Assembly (NCBI GenBank): GCA_963682055.1
Contig: OY821741.1
Location: 255,501-319,500 of the forward strand
From: Primula veris
Taxonomy: Eukaryota; Streptophyta; Magnoliopsida; Ericales; Primulaceae
DNA length: 64,000 nucleotides
Direction: 5' to 3'
Positions 26,101-38,043 of the stretch are shown piece after piece. The notes under the pieces are model-generated. The model did no database searches and was not told where the DNA came from. It saw nothing but the letters and a program-made list of their open reading frames with translations. The position numbers and the translations under genes were made by a program. How positions within the stretch are numbered: the first letter of the stretch is position 1; every line of letters starts with the position of its first letter.

Positions 26101-29100
26101 TTTACTCTATTAATACACTACTGGAGTTAGTCTTCTTATTATTATTATTTACTCTAACACTCAAACCACAATATATTCAAATTTACAAATTAAACCAAAC
26201 TCAATCACACACCCACCCACCCTCCATTTGCTATTATTTATTTATTTATTTATCAAAATTCTCAACTTAATAAATGCTGGATTTTTTTACTGTAATTTAT
26301 CTGTTTTCATGTTCACACCCTAAAAATAAAAATCGTGATTTCTTTATCTAATAATATATATATTGATGAAACTTATTAATTTTATCAAAATATTATTGTT
26401 TATAGGAATAACAATAATGAGCTCGAACTTTCAACCAAAGTCAATAAAAATAAAATAGTTTTTTTCCCATATCAACTACGCGACCTCTTAGATTTAGAGT
26501 CTAGTGGCGTATCAAAAGTCGATGAAGTCTTAAATATGTGTAATTTTTCAAACATGTTTGAACTTCGTCAATCCGTGTTTCACTCCGATTATCATGGAGA
26601 GCCAAAAACTAATTGTCTCTACTTTAAAAAAAACAAAATCGCCTTTTTTGTTGTTTCTAAAATTATTTTCCATTATAGCTCAAATTTTACCGATGTTAAC
26701 ATTGTTATTTTAGCTTGTATTCAAAACAAAAGACTTGTATTGACTTACTGCGACTGTTGCAAAATAATGTCCCAAATATATTATCAAACGATGTGTAAAT
26801 AAAATTAAAATAAGGGTCTTCAAACTTCATTGCATAAGAACGTTATGTTATGCACACATAATATTGCTAGTATATATATGTATTAATTTTATTTAAATCG
26901 TGTGTCCAGGCAAACAAAGATGGTAGCTAGCTAGGTTGGTGAGACATAATATTACGCCATGATATATAATAATAATTTAGTCAAAACAAAAATACAAAAA
27001 AAAATGAATAGAAAAAAAGGACCGGCCATAGCAAGAATAATTAATCAGATATTTTTGGGTAAATCTAAAATGGAATATTTTCTTTCCGGCATATTTGTCC
27101 TTTGTTCCCATGCACCCTCTTCACATTTATGAAACATTCAAATATCTATCTATCTATCATCCATTCAATTACATACTACTAATTTGTTTATAGTATATAC
27201 TTACTATTCTTGTTATATATTATTAATTTCATCCAAAGCTTGATTAATACTTATTCATCATTATATTAATTCCATCCAAAACTTTCACCAGAATTGTCCC
27301 CCATTTGTTCTAGATACGACACTACTGCACAACACTTAAATGATTCAAATTATCTAATAGACGTGCAATTGAGTACAACAAACAACAAAAAATCTTCAGT
27401 TGGTAAGTATCAACCTAAACTATGAAATGCCGTTTCGAAACTTAGCGGTCCTTAATAACCAATGGTAATTTCCCAATAATCGTCTAGCCCGTCTGGAACT
27501 CCTATAGTTAGTTAAAAGAAAATCAAATGGAACCTCTTCTGAATTCACGATGCAAAACTTTGGCGTTCTAGTAGATTATTCTCCAACGCCTCTTCCTTTT
27601 ATCCTTACTTTCGAAGAAGAATCATCCAAAAGTCCGATTGCATCAATTGCTCCTCCAGAATTGTACATATCTATTAATTAGCCCAAGTGCCGCATGTTGA
27701 ATCTTTCCGCCGTACACCTGGCATAATTAATGTAAATTTTCTTATTTAACGTCACCAGGAATTCTTAAACAGATCACGTAGTCGCTTATAAAAATGACAC
27801 CTACTTCATTGAATTGGACATCAAGTCAAATGGGTTTTTTCCGTAATTCACAAAAAATGCTTTTCGAGACTCTGACGCTCGATTGCAGGATCACCTACAT
27901 AAGTTATCATTGGCAGACGAGAAATGGTTAATCTAACAAATAGATGGCTTACTAATTGATGGAACGAGTGAATTTTGGCGATTTAGTCCCATAATCCATT
28001 CATTTATATCTCTCAATATATAAGAAATATAAAAATGCTATATGATTTTAAAGTTCATAAATAATGCAGATATTATCTGAATCTTTCGTTGCATTGTTTA
28101 TCCTGCCAACGGTGGATAATCATTACCACTTTCAACCCAGAATTCGATTTCGTTGGCTGAGTTTCCCTGCAAGCTGCTTCTAAATTAAATTTCCATCTAT
28201 AACTGGCAATAAAACAATATAGGATTCTTCTCCTCTTTCATTAGCTTTTTCTTTCTTTACTTCCAGCATATATAAGCTAGCAATTGGGGGTTTCGATTGG
28301 AATATCACTTGCGGAATTCCCAACACGAGGAATCATCCACCACATTTTAAATCTAAACAGACACATAAACTTCATATCCCTGCATTCCAGAACACAACCC
28401 AATAAATTGAAATAATGTTAAATAAATTTCTTCCATATGTAATTTAGGAATTTTTTTTCCCCCGATCGAGAACAAAATGCTTACAGAATAACACCCAGCT
28501 TGAAAACATGGCGAGAGCTCTCATGGGTATGTTTTGGATTGACAAACATACTAAGCATCCATGCCTTTAGCCTTAGTGAAAGTAGTTGTAGTAAATTTAG
28601 CATGAGATGAAAAGTTATGGTGAAAAGAAGAAGCAGGCATTGAGTTTGTGAGTAACCAACCACCCACAGAGAGATATGGTGATGTAACAACATCCTTTAA
28701 TTAATTAGTCTCTCCCTCTCAACTTCTATATACATTTAATATATTAATATTGTGTCACTGTGTGTGTGTGTATATATATATATATGTTTAGTCTTTGTGT
28801 TTAGACCGTACGTTAATTTAAACCCATAATGGAATTAATGTAAAATGTTTATATGATAAATGAGGGGTGTAAAAGAATTGAATGAGTGAACAAAATACCA
28901 TATTCTCAAATCTCACTCAAGTTATAAGAAAGAAAGCTGTCAAAAAGAGAGAGAGAGAGAGAGAGAGAGGTAAAACCATCCACATTTTACTATTTTATTA
29001 ATTTCATATCTATCTTCTAAACCATGCACATGAACATGTACATGAGGGATGATCTTTTATGTTTTATGTTTTAACACGTCTGAATTAATTTGTTCAAGGT

Positions 29101-29295
29101 ATTTTTTATTTTATTTTGATACCTTTCTATTAACTATATTTGTTGTTGTTTTTTATCTGTAACTTTGTACAATATTTAAAGGACTGAATTTTCTGAGCAG
29201 GGACATATATATATATATATATACGTACATCAAAGTTTTAATTAGCTTCTCTTATCTGTCGTCGTCTCTCGTGTCCTGAAATTTGACGGAATAAA
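26101..29295. other. 3.2-kb intergenic region, no supported gene
   Basis: AT-rich with short open frames only. The part from about 27280 to 28330 is less AT-rich and may be an old decayed element, but I could not match any domain. A (GA)n run sits near 28945-28968 and a (TG/TA)n run near 28762-28784. Confidence 0.5.
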
Positions 29296-29659
29296 TGTTG
29301 GGTCGATCAGACAAACAATGAGAAAGACAGAAAACAACGACCGAACACACGCTTTTTGATAACGGAGTTTATCCAAATTGGCTACGTCTTCGGGCCGCTA
29401 CACGTGGCACTTAATATTATTATAATGAGAATTACAATCGTAATATAGCTCAATCACAAGATATGGTTCTCTCACAAATAGAACTCTTTCTTTACAATAT
29501 TCTCTCTTGAATATGTGATTGTGACGTGTAAATGGTGTAATTAAAATATATAATATAGTAGGACATATATAGAACCCAAAGTGAGTTTTATTACAATTTC
29601 AAGCGATATGGGATAATTAGAAAACATGGGCAAAACTCATTTGGCTCCACAACTCAACA
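29296..29659 (-). mobile_element. Solo LTR of the copia family found at 58-62 kb, TSD ATAAA
   Basis: This 364-bp block runs from TGTTGGGTC to CCACAACTCAACA and aligns along its whole length with the two 350-bp LTRs of the element at 58237-62485, in the same orientation. Shared words include GATAACGGAGTT, TTAATATTATTATAATGAGA and CTCATTTGGCTCCACAACTC. It is flanked by a perfect 5-bp duplication, ATAAA, at 29291-29295 and 29660-29664. No internal region is present, so it is a solo LTR left by LTR-LTR recombination. Confidence 0.93.
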
Positions 29660-30328
29660 ATAAACCTGTTGCTCTTGCTAACTTTGATGAACTATAATCG
29701 AATGTGACTTTTTTTTCATTCTAAAATAACAAACAATTTTATGTATCAATTAAGTTTCAGTTGCCTACATGTTTCACAATGATGAACGATTATTAAGATT
29801 TAAACAAATATACACAAGAAACAGGTAATTTCTTTAACTTTTATCTTTTATTTCACACGTCCAGTCCAGCTATTAATTAGTTGCTATATTTCAAACATGA
29901 AATCTGTTCATCATCATCTTTTTCTAACTTGTTATTAAAGGATAACACTAAAAAAGAAATCCATTTACTATATATATATATTAATTTGGGGCGTTAACTT
30001 TTAGTTGCTTACAGATTCTAAAGTGGGTCGGTGTTTTTGGGTAATATGTCTTACAGGTCATGATGATTCCAATAGTAGAAGAAGGGTAGTCATAGACAAT
30101 TGTAACATGCATGAAAGATATATATATATATTCGAATACTATGCATATATCATTTTATTGTGTTTAGAAACGATTTCACATAAACGATTTCGCTGGTAAG
30201 TCCCCAACCAATCACTGGTTCGGACTTTGGAATAAACATACTTTTACAAAATATATATATATATATATATAGGGAGTTGTAACGTGGTCGGTCAGCTCTT
30301 TATTGCAAAGCTCCCTTTGTTTGTTTGT

Positions 30329-30742
30329 TTAATAACAACATCCATCTTGACAGCAGACTTTACCGCATTGGAGAAATCCACGGACCCTTTCGAAATAGCA
30401 GCACCGACAACCTTCACAATGGGTAAACATACACAGCATCAGACCATAATTAATATGTAAAAGTATTAATTAGTGTATATATACTTTGTTTTATAGAATA
30501 GGGTTTGGAATATTGTACATGAAGCCAAATGGAGTTAAATAAGTTTAATTAATAGATAATATACCAGCTTGAGGGTGGTAAATAGCTTGCTCAACAGCAG
30601 CAGAATCAGGGTGGAGGCCTGTTGTACTCGTAATCGTTTCTGTTTCTGTAGGGCGAACAGCTTGCACGATAACACAAGTCATTGCCACAAACAAAAGGAG
30701 CAGAAAGGTTACAACTACGGTGGTGGTGGGCTTAGTTGCCAT
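30329..30742 (-). CDS. Small secreted cysteine-rich peptide, 2 exons, 86 aa
   Basis: Family not recognised. Exon 1 is 30565-30742 and exon 2 is 30329-30411; the intron is GT-AG in phase 1 and the sum is 261 nt with stop. Residues 1-28 form a clear signal peptide: a short basic start, then the hydrophobic core VVVTFLLLLFVAMTCVIVQA, with likely cleavage after QA. A Thr/Ser/Glu-rich spacer follows (about residues 29-58). The C-terminal 27 residues carry eight cysteines in the pattern C-x-C-C-x11-C-x3-C-C-x3-C-C (GCRCCYFERVRGF, then QCGKVCCQDGCCY at the end). This suggests an exported disulphide-bonded peptide with a propeptide-like linker, possibly defence- or signalling-related (inference). The acceptor (TTGTGAAG) is not strong, so the join needs transcript proof. 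Confidence 0.6.
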
Positions 30743-30785
30743 ATCTCTCTTAGCTCACTTCTTAATTAGTACTAGCTAGCTAGTG

Positions 30786-30787
<2 letters not shown>

Positions 30788-30821
<34 letters not shown>
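30788..30821. repeat. (AT)n microsatellite
   Basis: About seventeen AT units just upstream of the start of the cysteine-rich peptide gene, inside its probable promoter. Confidence 0.9.
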
Positions 30822-30824
<3 letters not shown>

Positions 30825-30982
30825 AGTAATATTAACCAAGAAAATGGAAAGGGAGAAAGTGATACACTAAAACTTTACCCTTGCCCATCATTTATATATT
30901 GAGCAAACTTACCTAACTAACTTAGGATAAAAGCTTTTGGCAAGTGGGTGGGTGAGTGAGTGAGTGAGGGAGTGGTATACAC

Positions 30983-31053
30983 ATTCATGATTCATGATTC
31001 ATGATTCATGATTCATGATTCATGATTCATGATTCATGATTCATGATTCATGA
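30983..31053. repeat. (ATTCATG)n 7-bp tandem repeat, about 10 copies
   Basis: A perfect head-to-tail array of the heptamer ATTCATG, preceded by GTGA/GTGG-type repeats at about 30945-30972. It lies upstream of the cysteine-rich peptide gene. There are no spacers, so it is a minisatellite and not a CRISPR. Confidence 0.95.
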
Positions 31054-31353
31054 TGATGTGAATGAATGTTTATCTAATGTCGACTGATAAGTCTCCCTTT
31101 GGCATTTGTTTATTTTCAAGCTTTGCTTGCTATGAAATAGTACCCAGTACCCTTAAATGTGTGTTTGACATCATTCATTAATCATTTATGCTATTGAGCT
31201 GTTGCGCCAACCTTTTTAGACTATAAATCTTGCAACACCCCCACATCTCTCATTCACACCCCCTTATCCTGTAAGTAAATTAAGATAATCCGACCTCTTA
31301 CCATCTATTTTACCTAAACTTATACGAGTTTATATTTAATGGAAAAAAAATAT

Positions 31354-31580
31354 GTACATATGTATCTTCTCCCCTCCCGAACTGATTATAGGGCAAAAAA
31401 GTTAGGATAATTATTTGATTCTCTTACATACTGTTCCGGTTTATTTTTTCCCCTTCGAAAATGTACATATGTATCTTGACCCTTCCCGAAATGATTATAA
31501 GGTAAAGAAGTTAGGATAATTATCTGATTCTCTTACATATTGTTACGGTTTATTTTTTTCCCTTTGAAAATGTACATTCA
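31354..31580. repeat. 109-bp tandem duplication
   Basis: GTACATATGTATCTT starts at 31354 and 31463, and a partial third start (GTACATT) lies at 31572, so the period is 109 bp. The two full copies differ at a handful of sites, mostly transitions. No coding content is visible. Confidence 0.85.
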
Positions 31581-32959
31581 TCAACTTCAAGGCTTAATCC
31601 CACAGTTTTTTTTTTTCCACACAGAAATGAATTACCAGTGGCTAAAATTATTGATGTTAGCCTTCAGATCAAAATCCAATGTCCAAAATGTATAGTAATT
31701 AGAAATGGACCTTGAATTTTTAATAAAATGCAATCCGATGGCCAGATGACGAGACCAAGGACTTGGCCAACTTTATAAGCTTGCCCGATTAATTCTGGCG
31801 CATTACAAATTTTAGAAGATTGAGACTAGTTTAATACTAATAAAAGATTTTAGGTATTGTATGTTTTGATAATATGTTTTGGTTAATTGTATGTTTTGGA
31901 CATTGCCCCCATAAAAGACAGGTTAATATTCCCCTAAAAAAAAAAAAAGGAGCCCGCATTTTACTTTTATATGGATAGAAACAAAGTATTTACATTATCT
32001 CGCATTTATAAAAGATATCTACAAATTGGGAGACATCACATTATTCATCTATCTGATTTATTTAGTTATTTAATCTGAGCCGTTCCATTAGGTATCAATC
32101 AAAAAAGGAAAAAAAATACTATATACATATATATATATATATATTTATCCTCATGGGTGATAAATAAGTATATATTCTAGTCTTAGGAACGCAATGATCA
32201 TAAAGCAAATATAATTAAATTCAGAAATAGTCATTAACCAAATCTGCAATATTACCATTTCCTACTGGTCTGATTAACATGAAAGGAAACCATGTACAAC
32301 ACAACACAACACTGGTTACTTAATTCTGATACATAAACCCCTCAAAAGAGAAAATCATTTGCGATTCATAGAGGTAAACCCTTCATCAATCTTTCCATAG
32401 TCCAAACAAAATTTCCTCACGCACAAAATGACCACAGCCTGCAATTTTATGGTAAAATCATGTATCAGAAATAACGTCAATCTAACCTGCATGTTGTGCC
32501 CAGGCATGGGCACTTAAGGTTGCAAAGTAATGCTACAAAATCAGAAATTGCCTATAATTCATGTCCGACAATTGATGGCTGAAATCAACACCCCAATAGT
32601 TTGGGTCTTTTACACTTACCTGGGATAAAATGAATATCGTTGCAATATTCGTACAACATTTATTTCTTTGGTATACCGTATATTGAAGCTCTTAGCCTAA
32701 GGTAAATCCAAACTAGGACCTCGTAGTCATAAAGGAGATTACTGGCGTAACAAGACATTTTTGGCCCACTTGGCTAGCCCCAGAAAGGCAAAAAAGGAAT
32801 AGGGGTGAGCATGGGACTGTAAAAATATTTCTCATACATACTCATGTTATGAACGTCCACAGAATTTCAAAAACAGTAGCCGTTCTAATGTAGATAAAGA
32901 GAGAATGAAACAATGACCTAACTAGAGTTATTGATATCTTACTGTGAGACTTCAGTTAT
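31581..32959. other. Spacer downstream of the NRPD4 gene
   Basis: AT-rich, with the NRPD4 3' UTR at its right end. Short simple repeats only, such as (TA)n near 32124-32143. No gene seen. Confidence 0.55.
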
Positions 32960-35900
32960 TCAACTTCGTGATGATTGTTTGAGCAAAGCTAGTTGGAGCA
33001 ATGCATCTTTAAGAGGATCTGCAAGCTTGTTCTTCTTACCCTGCATCCACATTAATTCTGAGAAGCACAAAAAAGATTTTGGGACGAACGAAAGTGAAGT
33101 GAAGTGTTAAAAACACTTTGCATAGTTGCACCTACCAGTACTTTTTCTAAAAAAACATTATTGAAACAAGCACAAGGGGGCACTCGTAGAGTAGATAGAA
33201 GGAAATTTATGAGCTTTTCAAAAATTAAACTCATCTTAGCCAACAGTTGCCATCCTTCAACCGAGATGTGAAAGAAGACAAATAATTCATCAATACTTGG
33301 CAAATATTTTAAATCCCTTCAACTTTTTTTTACCGCCCCAAGGACCACAATACAAAAAATAAAAGGATTAAGGTCCAGTAAAGTCGTTAATTATTATGAT
33401 TGCTTGGGCAAACATCCCCACCCTATGGCTAAGAATGGCATTAGTATGAGGGAGCAAGAGCGGCAATAAGGACCACGCCTTCCAAAACAAGACCATAAAA
33501 AACGTTCATGAGTGACCAAGAATATGAAGAATAGAAGATTATCATGAACTTCCAATCAAAAGATCAGAAATAACAGTTTAAAACCACACAGATTAAAATT
33601 AAATCACCTCTTAACCAAAGAACTTTTCTATCTTCCTTCCTTCACTATATTTTCTTTTACATTTTAAAAAAAAAAGAACAAAAATAGAAAGAAAGGAGAT
33701 CTTAGCAGAGATTGGGATGACACTGAAAGTAGAAATGACTCCAATGCTCATGGACTACAGGAGGCATTGGACACTTTGGGTTCAATACTCCATTTTAAGA
33801 AGACAGAGACAATGTAAATGCTTAAGAAACGCAGATTCTGAAGTCAATTTCCAACCTTTTGATTGGCAGAGATTTTTGTTTTCAAACTGAAATAGCTAGA
33901 GTTCAAACTTTTTTTCTCCCTACACATGACTTAATTCTCAACCTCGTGGATTCTATTTCACAAGCCCAATTTGGTCGGATGAACTTGGGATATGAAATAA
34001 GAGGGACCAAAAAGCAATATTAAATATACTTCGTTCACCAAATTTTGATCCGTTTCACGAGTATATATGACATTGAAATGCTAACCAGTTCAACTAACAG
34101 AACTTAGAAGTGTTAACTTAAAAGAGTTGTGGATTTGCCGACTGGAGTGCAAAAAATCTTATTTTCTGGAAATTTTGATGAATTTCAAATAATGACAAAT
34201 GCTGAAGCCATTTCTCCAAATCGTATACGTAAAAAAAGATAAATAGTCAAGAATAGAACATAATTAAGAATATTTAGCAAAATGAAACAACATACCTTCA
34301 ATGAAGGCATGAGAGCAAATACTTCATCTACAGATTCTGAAGAAATGTTGGCAATCATGCAAACCTGCAATTGCAACAGGATTAAGATAATTTCCCTTCT
34401 AATTGTTAATTATAAGAAACGACTTGGGTTAAGATTGATACCTCCCCATCAGAAACACCATGCTTTTTTAGAGGTCTGGCATATGATTTAAGGTTCAACA
34501 GCATAGCTTAAAATAATTTAACTATACTAAGATATCATAAAAGAATTAGATCAATGGCAAAAAAGAGATCCTATTTGTTCTAAAAAAGGATACTCAAGAA
34601 CTTGTCGTACAGCTTGCGGACTTCTGTAATGCTCAGCACTTTTGGCATACTTCAATCCCCGAACAAATGATCTGAGAGAAAGAAGACAATCACGTTACAA
34701 GAACTTTTATTAAAGATAATACAACTTGCATATGATAGATTAATAGATAATGCAAGTGTTGAGCAGCTATTCTCACGGAGGAATTTTAAGTGATGGATCT
34801 TCAGAAAGTATGATCATTTGCTCATCAATTCCTTGTAAAATCTCAGCAGCTTCACAGTCCATCAGGCATTTCGTATTTTTTGGAAGAACTGCCCACCATC
34901 AACAACAAAAGTTAAAAAAGAGAACTAAAACTTGCTCTGATTATGTGATAAATCAGCTATGCAGCTATATTATTATTAGTAAGCATATAATCAAGCTTAA
35001 GCACACCGTGATGTAACCACGGCCAACAAATGCACAAGGCTATCAATGTAGCCGACAAATCACATAATTAACAACCATATTAGATAAGTTCATATTTTTT
35101 ACTATGTTTCACCATTAGGGTCGTTCACTTATTTAGCCTGATAATTTTGGTCTTGGTTAGTGAGAAATATAATGTTCAGGTTCCGATATTATCAGCTATT
35201 TCTTTCTTAATATCAGAAAAGTGATGTAGAACTAAAGGAAAGACTACAGTAAAATAAAACAAAATTCAATTTAATCTCCAAGTTTCAGGAAAAAAGAAAT
35301 AGCGTGAGTAGCAAGCAACATAGAATCACAATTTTTAATGCTACACAGATAATGAAGTAAGTGCAAGTACCAAGTTCAAAAGAACTTATCTTCATCCGTG
35401 TCCTATATGTTTTATGACAAATTTTTTTTTTTTTTTTTTTTGCATCAGTTGTATATCACCCACCTTCATTAATTGTAGCTTTTGAATGCACATTTAAAAA
35501 TATATAGGATTTGAAGTAGTAATATACAAGCTCAATTGTCCAAATGCAAATCCACGAAAAAGGTAGAGAACCAACCTTGATCAACTCTCAGCTCGAGAGA
35601 TGTTTTCGACACCGTGGGCTTTCCACCATTTACAGCCTTGGCTCCTTTTCCCCCTTTGGATAGTATAGCAGATGCATGTTTAGGACAAACGATACATAAA
35701 CAAATGACCATATAAATGAAAAATGGTAAAGAAGCAAGTACCTTTGCCGTTGGAAACGTTATCACCCTTCCCATTCGACATGTCAAATTTGGCATCGGGT
35801 ATATCTGAACACCAACATAGTTCATTGTTACAAGTTCAGAACACAACATAATTAGAACCCCGAATCTATGGGCAATTCTTAAAGAAAGTCACAAATACAT

Positions 35901-36659
35901 AGAGAGAGAGAGAGAGAGAGAGTGAAAGAAGGCATCTAAACCTTCTGAATCGAATTGGACTTTGCGGCCTCTCCTTGACTTATCTGAGCCATCATTATTA
36001 CCATTCAACGAAGCTATATTACCCAATATCAAAGAAAAAGGTTGTGTTTTGTCACAGAAACAACATAACCAATTACAATAGAGGAATAGTAATAGTGATA
36101 GACTAAATGGTTGCTACGACAAAATCCCTTTTTTTTTTCATCAAACGTAACTAACATTTGATGCATGCTGTGGAAATAATCCTATTTTCATACTAAGACC
36201 CTTTCAGTTGATTTTTTCGACAATGTAGACTATTGATTTATTACGTAATTTTGATCGGCATCTTATTGAGTCTGTGTTTTGACGATCTCTGTAGCGTTTC
36301 TAGTAAGGCGCCAATCTCGTGAAACATTTCAACAAAAAGATAATAAGTAGATATAAATAAACCTTAGAAATATATTTGAACAGAAAAATACAATGATAGA
36401 TAAATATCAATTATCAATTTTTTTAAAAAACAAAAAACAGTGCATGCAAAGTGTAAATATCAAAGTTAATATTTTTTTATAATTTGATAAAGAATATAAA
36501 GATAAAAGTGCGTGTTTATTTGTTGATATTTCCATATATATTGTAAAAATAGAAAGAGAGTATTGGGGAAGAGGAGGATTTTAATAATAATAAATAAATA
36601 AATAAATAAATAAAGACAGTAGTATTACCTTTCATGGAAGATTTACCGTTCTGTACCAT
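32960..36659 (-). CDS. NRPD4: RNA polymerase IV/V subunit 4 (NRPD4/NRPE4), 9 exons, 205 aa
   Basis: RPB4-like subunit shared by plant Pol IV and Pol V, the nuclear polymerases of RNA-directed DNA methylation. Exons: 36629-36659, 35942-36013, 35742-35804, 35576-35653, 34777-34888, 34594-34671, 34442-34475, 34296-34364 and 32960-33040, summing to 618 nt with every phase consistent. The N-terminal 80 residues are basic and Gly/Lys/Asn-rich (SDKSRRGRKVQFDSE, VNGGKPTVSKT), which fits this paralogue and not the Pol II subunit RPB4. The RPB4 domain follows from about residue 82: LPKNTKCLMDCEAAEILQGI, DEQMIILSEDPSLKIPPSF, VRQVLEPLKKHGVSDGE, ANISSESVDEVFALMPSLK, and the end KNKLADPLKDALLQLALLK. Length is normal. 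Introns contain only AT-rich sequence and simple repeats. The Pol IV/V assignment over Pol II is by similarity and is fairly sure. Confidence 0.88.
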
Positions 36660-38043
36660 TTATTTAGATTGGTCTGCAAAATAAATAAATAAATAAATAA
36701 ATATAAAAAAGAGAGGGTGAGAATGAATAATAATAATAATAATAATAAGATGAAGAGAAAGAAAGGGGTTGGGTTGGGTTTAGTTTTATTGATTAATAAT
36801 AATAATAATAATAATAATATCACACCCTTCTTCTTCCTTCTTTCTTCTTCTTCTTTTTAGAGAGAGAGAGTAAAAGAGAGAGAGTAAAAGAGAGGGGTTT
36901 TTTTGGTGTGAGGTTTGTTTGTTTGTTTGTTTTAGTACTTATTTTGTAGCTTTTTTTCACTCACTACTTTTACATTTTACCAAGTATTGTTCTGGGTCAA
37001 TGCCCAAAAATAGATATACCAAAAGCAAATCATATTTGTTTTAAAATTAATGCAGAGTTTAAATAAGTAAAATAAAATATTATATACTTAGTGAATGAGA
37101 GTAAATGTAATTAAAGTAAAAGATGATGAAATGAAATCCATAATGCTAGTTATATAATTAATTAAAGTAAAGATTAGATTAGATTAGATGAGATTTAATT
37201 ACGGGGCATTAGGTTTGATGTGATACACGGTTATACTAAATGGAGTTTTAATGGGGAATTACATATATACACTATATGAGAATAAACAAAATTCCCAAAA
37301 CTCTAATAATAAATTATGATATGGTGTAACCAGTGTATGGATTTTAAAATATGGGTATCCAAAAAGCAATAATAAAAGTATAAAAAGAAAGGCGTGTGTT
37401 TTAAAACGAAACTATCGTATATAGTTTGACCCTTAATTTTTCCATTCCATGTTTTCACTTTAAACCGTAAAATATTTTTCCAAACCGTAACTTCCCAAAA
37501 ACCGCAACTTTGACTTACGGTCCGTAAGTCAATTTTACGGTTTATCTATGAAATTACCAAATTACCATTGCGTTGAAATTTTCAAATTTTACACTGGACC
37601 GATCGATCGGCCATCACAGCCGATCAATCGGCCAAGTATTCTGTAATATTTTACAATGGACCGATCGATCGGCTGTCAGCTTCGATCGATCCGTGTTTGT
37701 GGCTAACCGATCGGCCAACTTGTCACTTGCAAATTTAGGCCGCGTAACATACTATTAATATAAACAAACCCCAGAAAAGTTGAGGCTGTCCAATTTTGCC
37801 CAACTTTTCAAAAAATACCCTCAATCTATTTTAATAATTACCAATATACATAATCTAATTAATTAACTATTTATCCTCACTATATTATCCTAATTACGGA
37901 TGTAACATAAATTAATTAATAATTCGTTTTAACATACATAACTATAATAAATTATACCAAACCTTAATATAATATTAAAAATAATAAATATATATATAAA
38001 CACGTATCTCTCTAACACCAAAAAAAAATTGGCCGGGAAAAGA
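36660..38043. other. Divergent promoter region between NRPD4 and ALKBH2-like genes
   Basis: The two genes point away from each other with 1.4 kb between start codons. Near NRPD4 lie (TAA)n at 36727-36748 and 36794-36818, (TAAA)n, and GA/CT runs. In the middle is a GC-richer island with CCGATCGATCGG palindromes (listed separately). No gene seen. Confidence 0.55.
37509..37745. repeat. Palindrome-rich island with repeated CCGATCGATCGG
   Basis: The perfect 12-bp palindrome CCGATCGATCGG occurs twice (near 37598 and 37661). Variants such as CCGATCAATCGG, TCGATCGATCC and CCGATCGGCC lie nearby. Just upstream is GACTTACGGTCCGTAAGTC, a 9+1+9 inverted repeat. The stretch TTTTACA-(C/A)TGGACCGATCGATCGGC is itself repeated 65-75 bp apart. 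This is unlike the AT-rich flank and could be part of an unclassified repeat element or a protein-binding cluster. Confidence 0.6.

Noticed and set aside
26536..26802. 88-codon open frame in the 26-29 kb spacer
   Set aside because: No similarity, AT-driven composition, and no promoter or splice support.
28481..28693. 70-codon minus-strand open frame
   Set aside because: Overlapping frames are equally open and none resembles a known small peptide; no supporting structure.
30983..31053. Regular short repeats as a CRISPR-like array
   Set aside because: The heptamers are contiguous with no unique spacers, and the genome is a plant nucleus.
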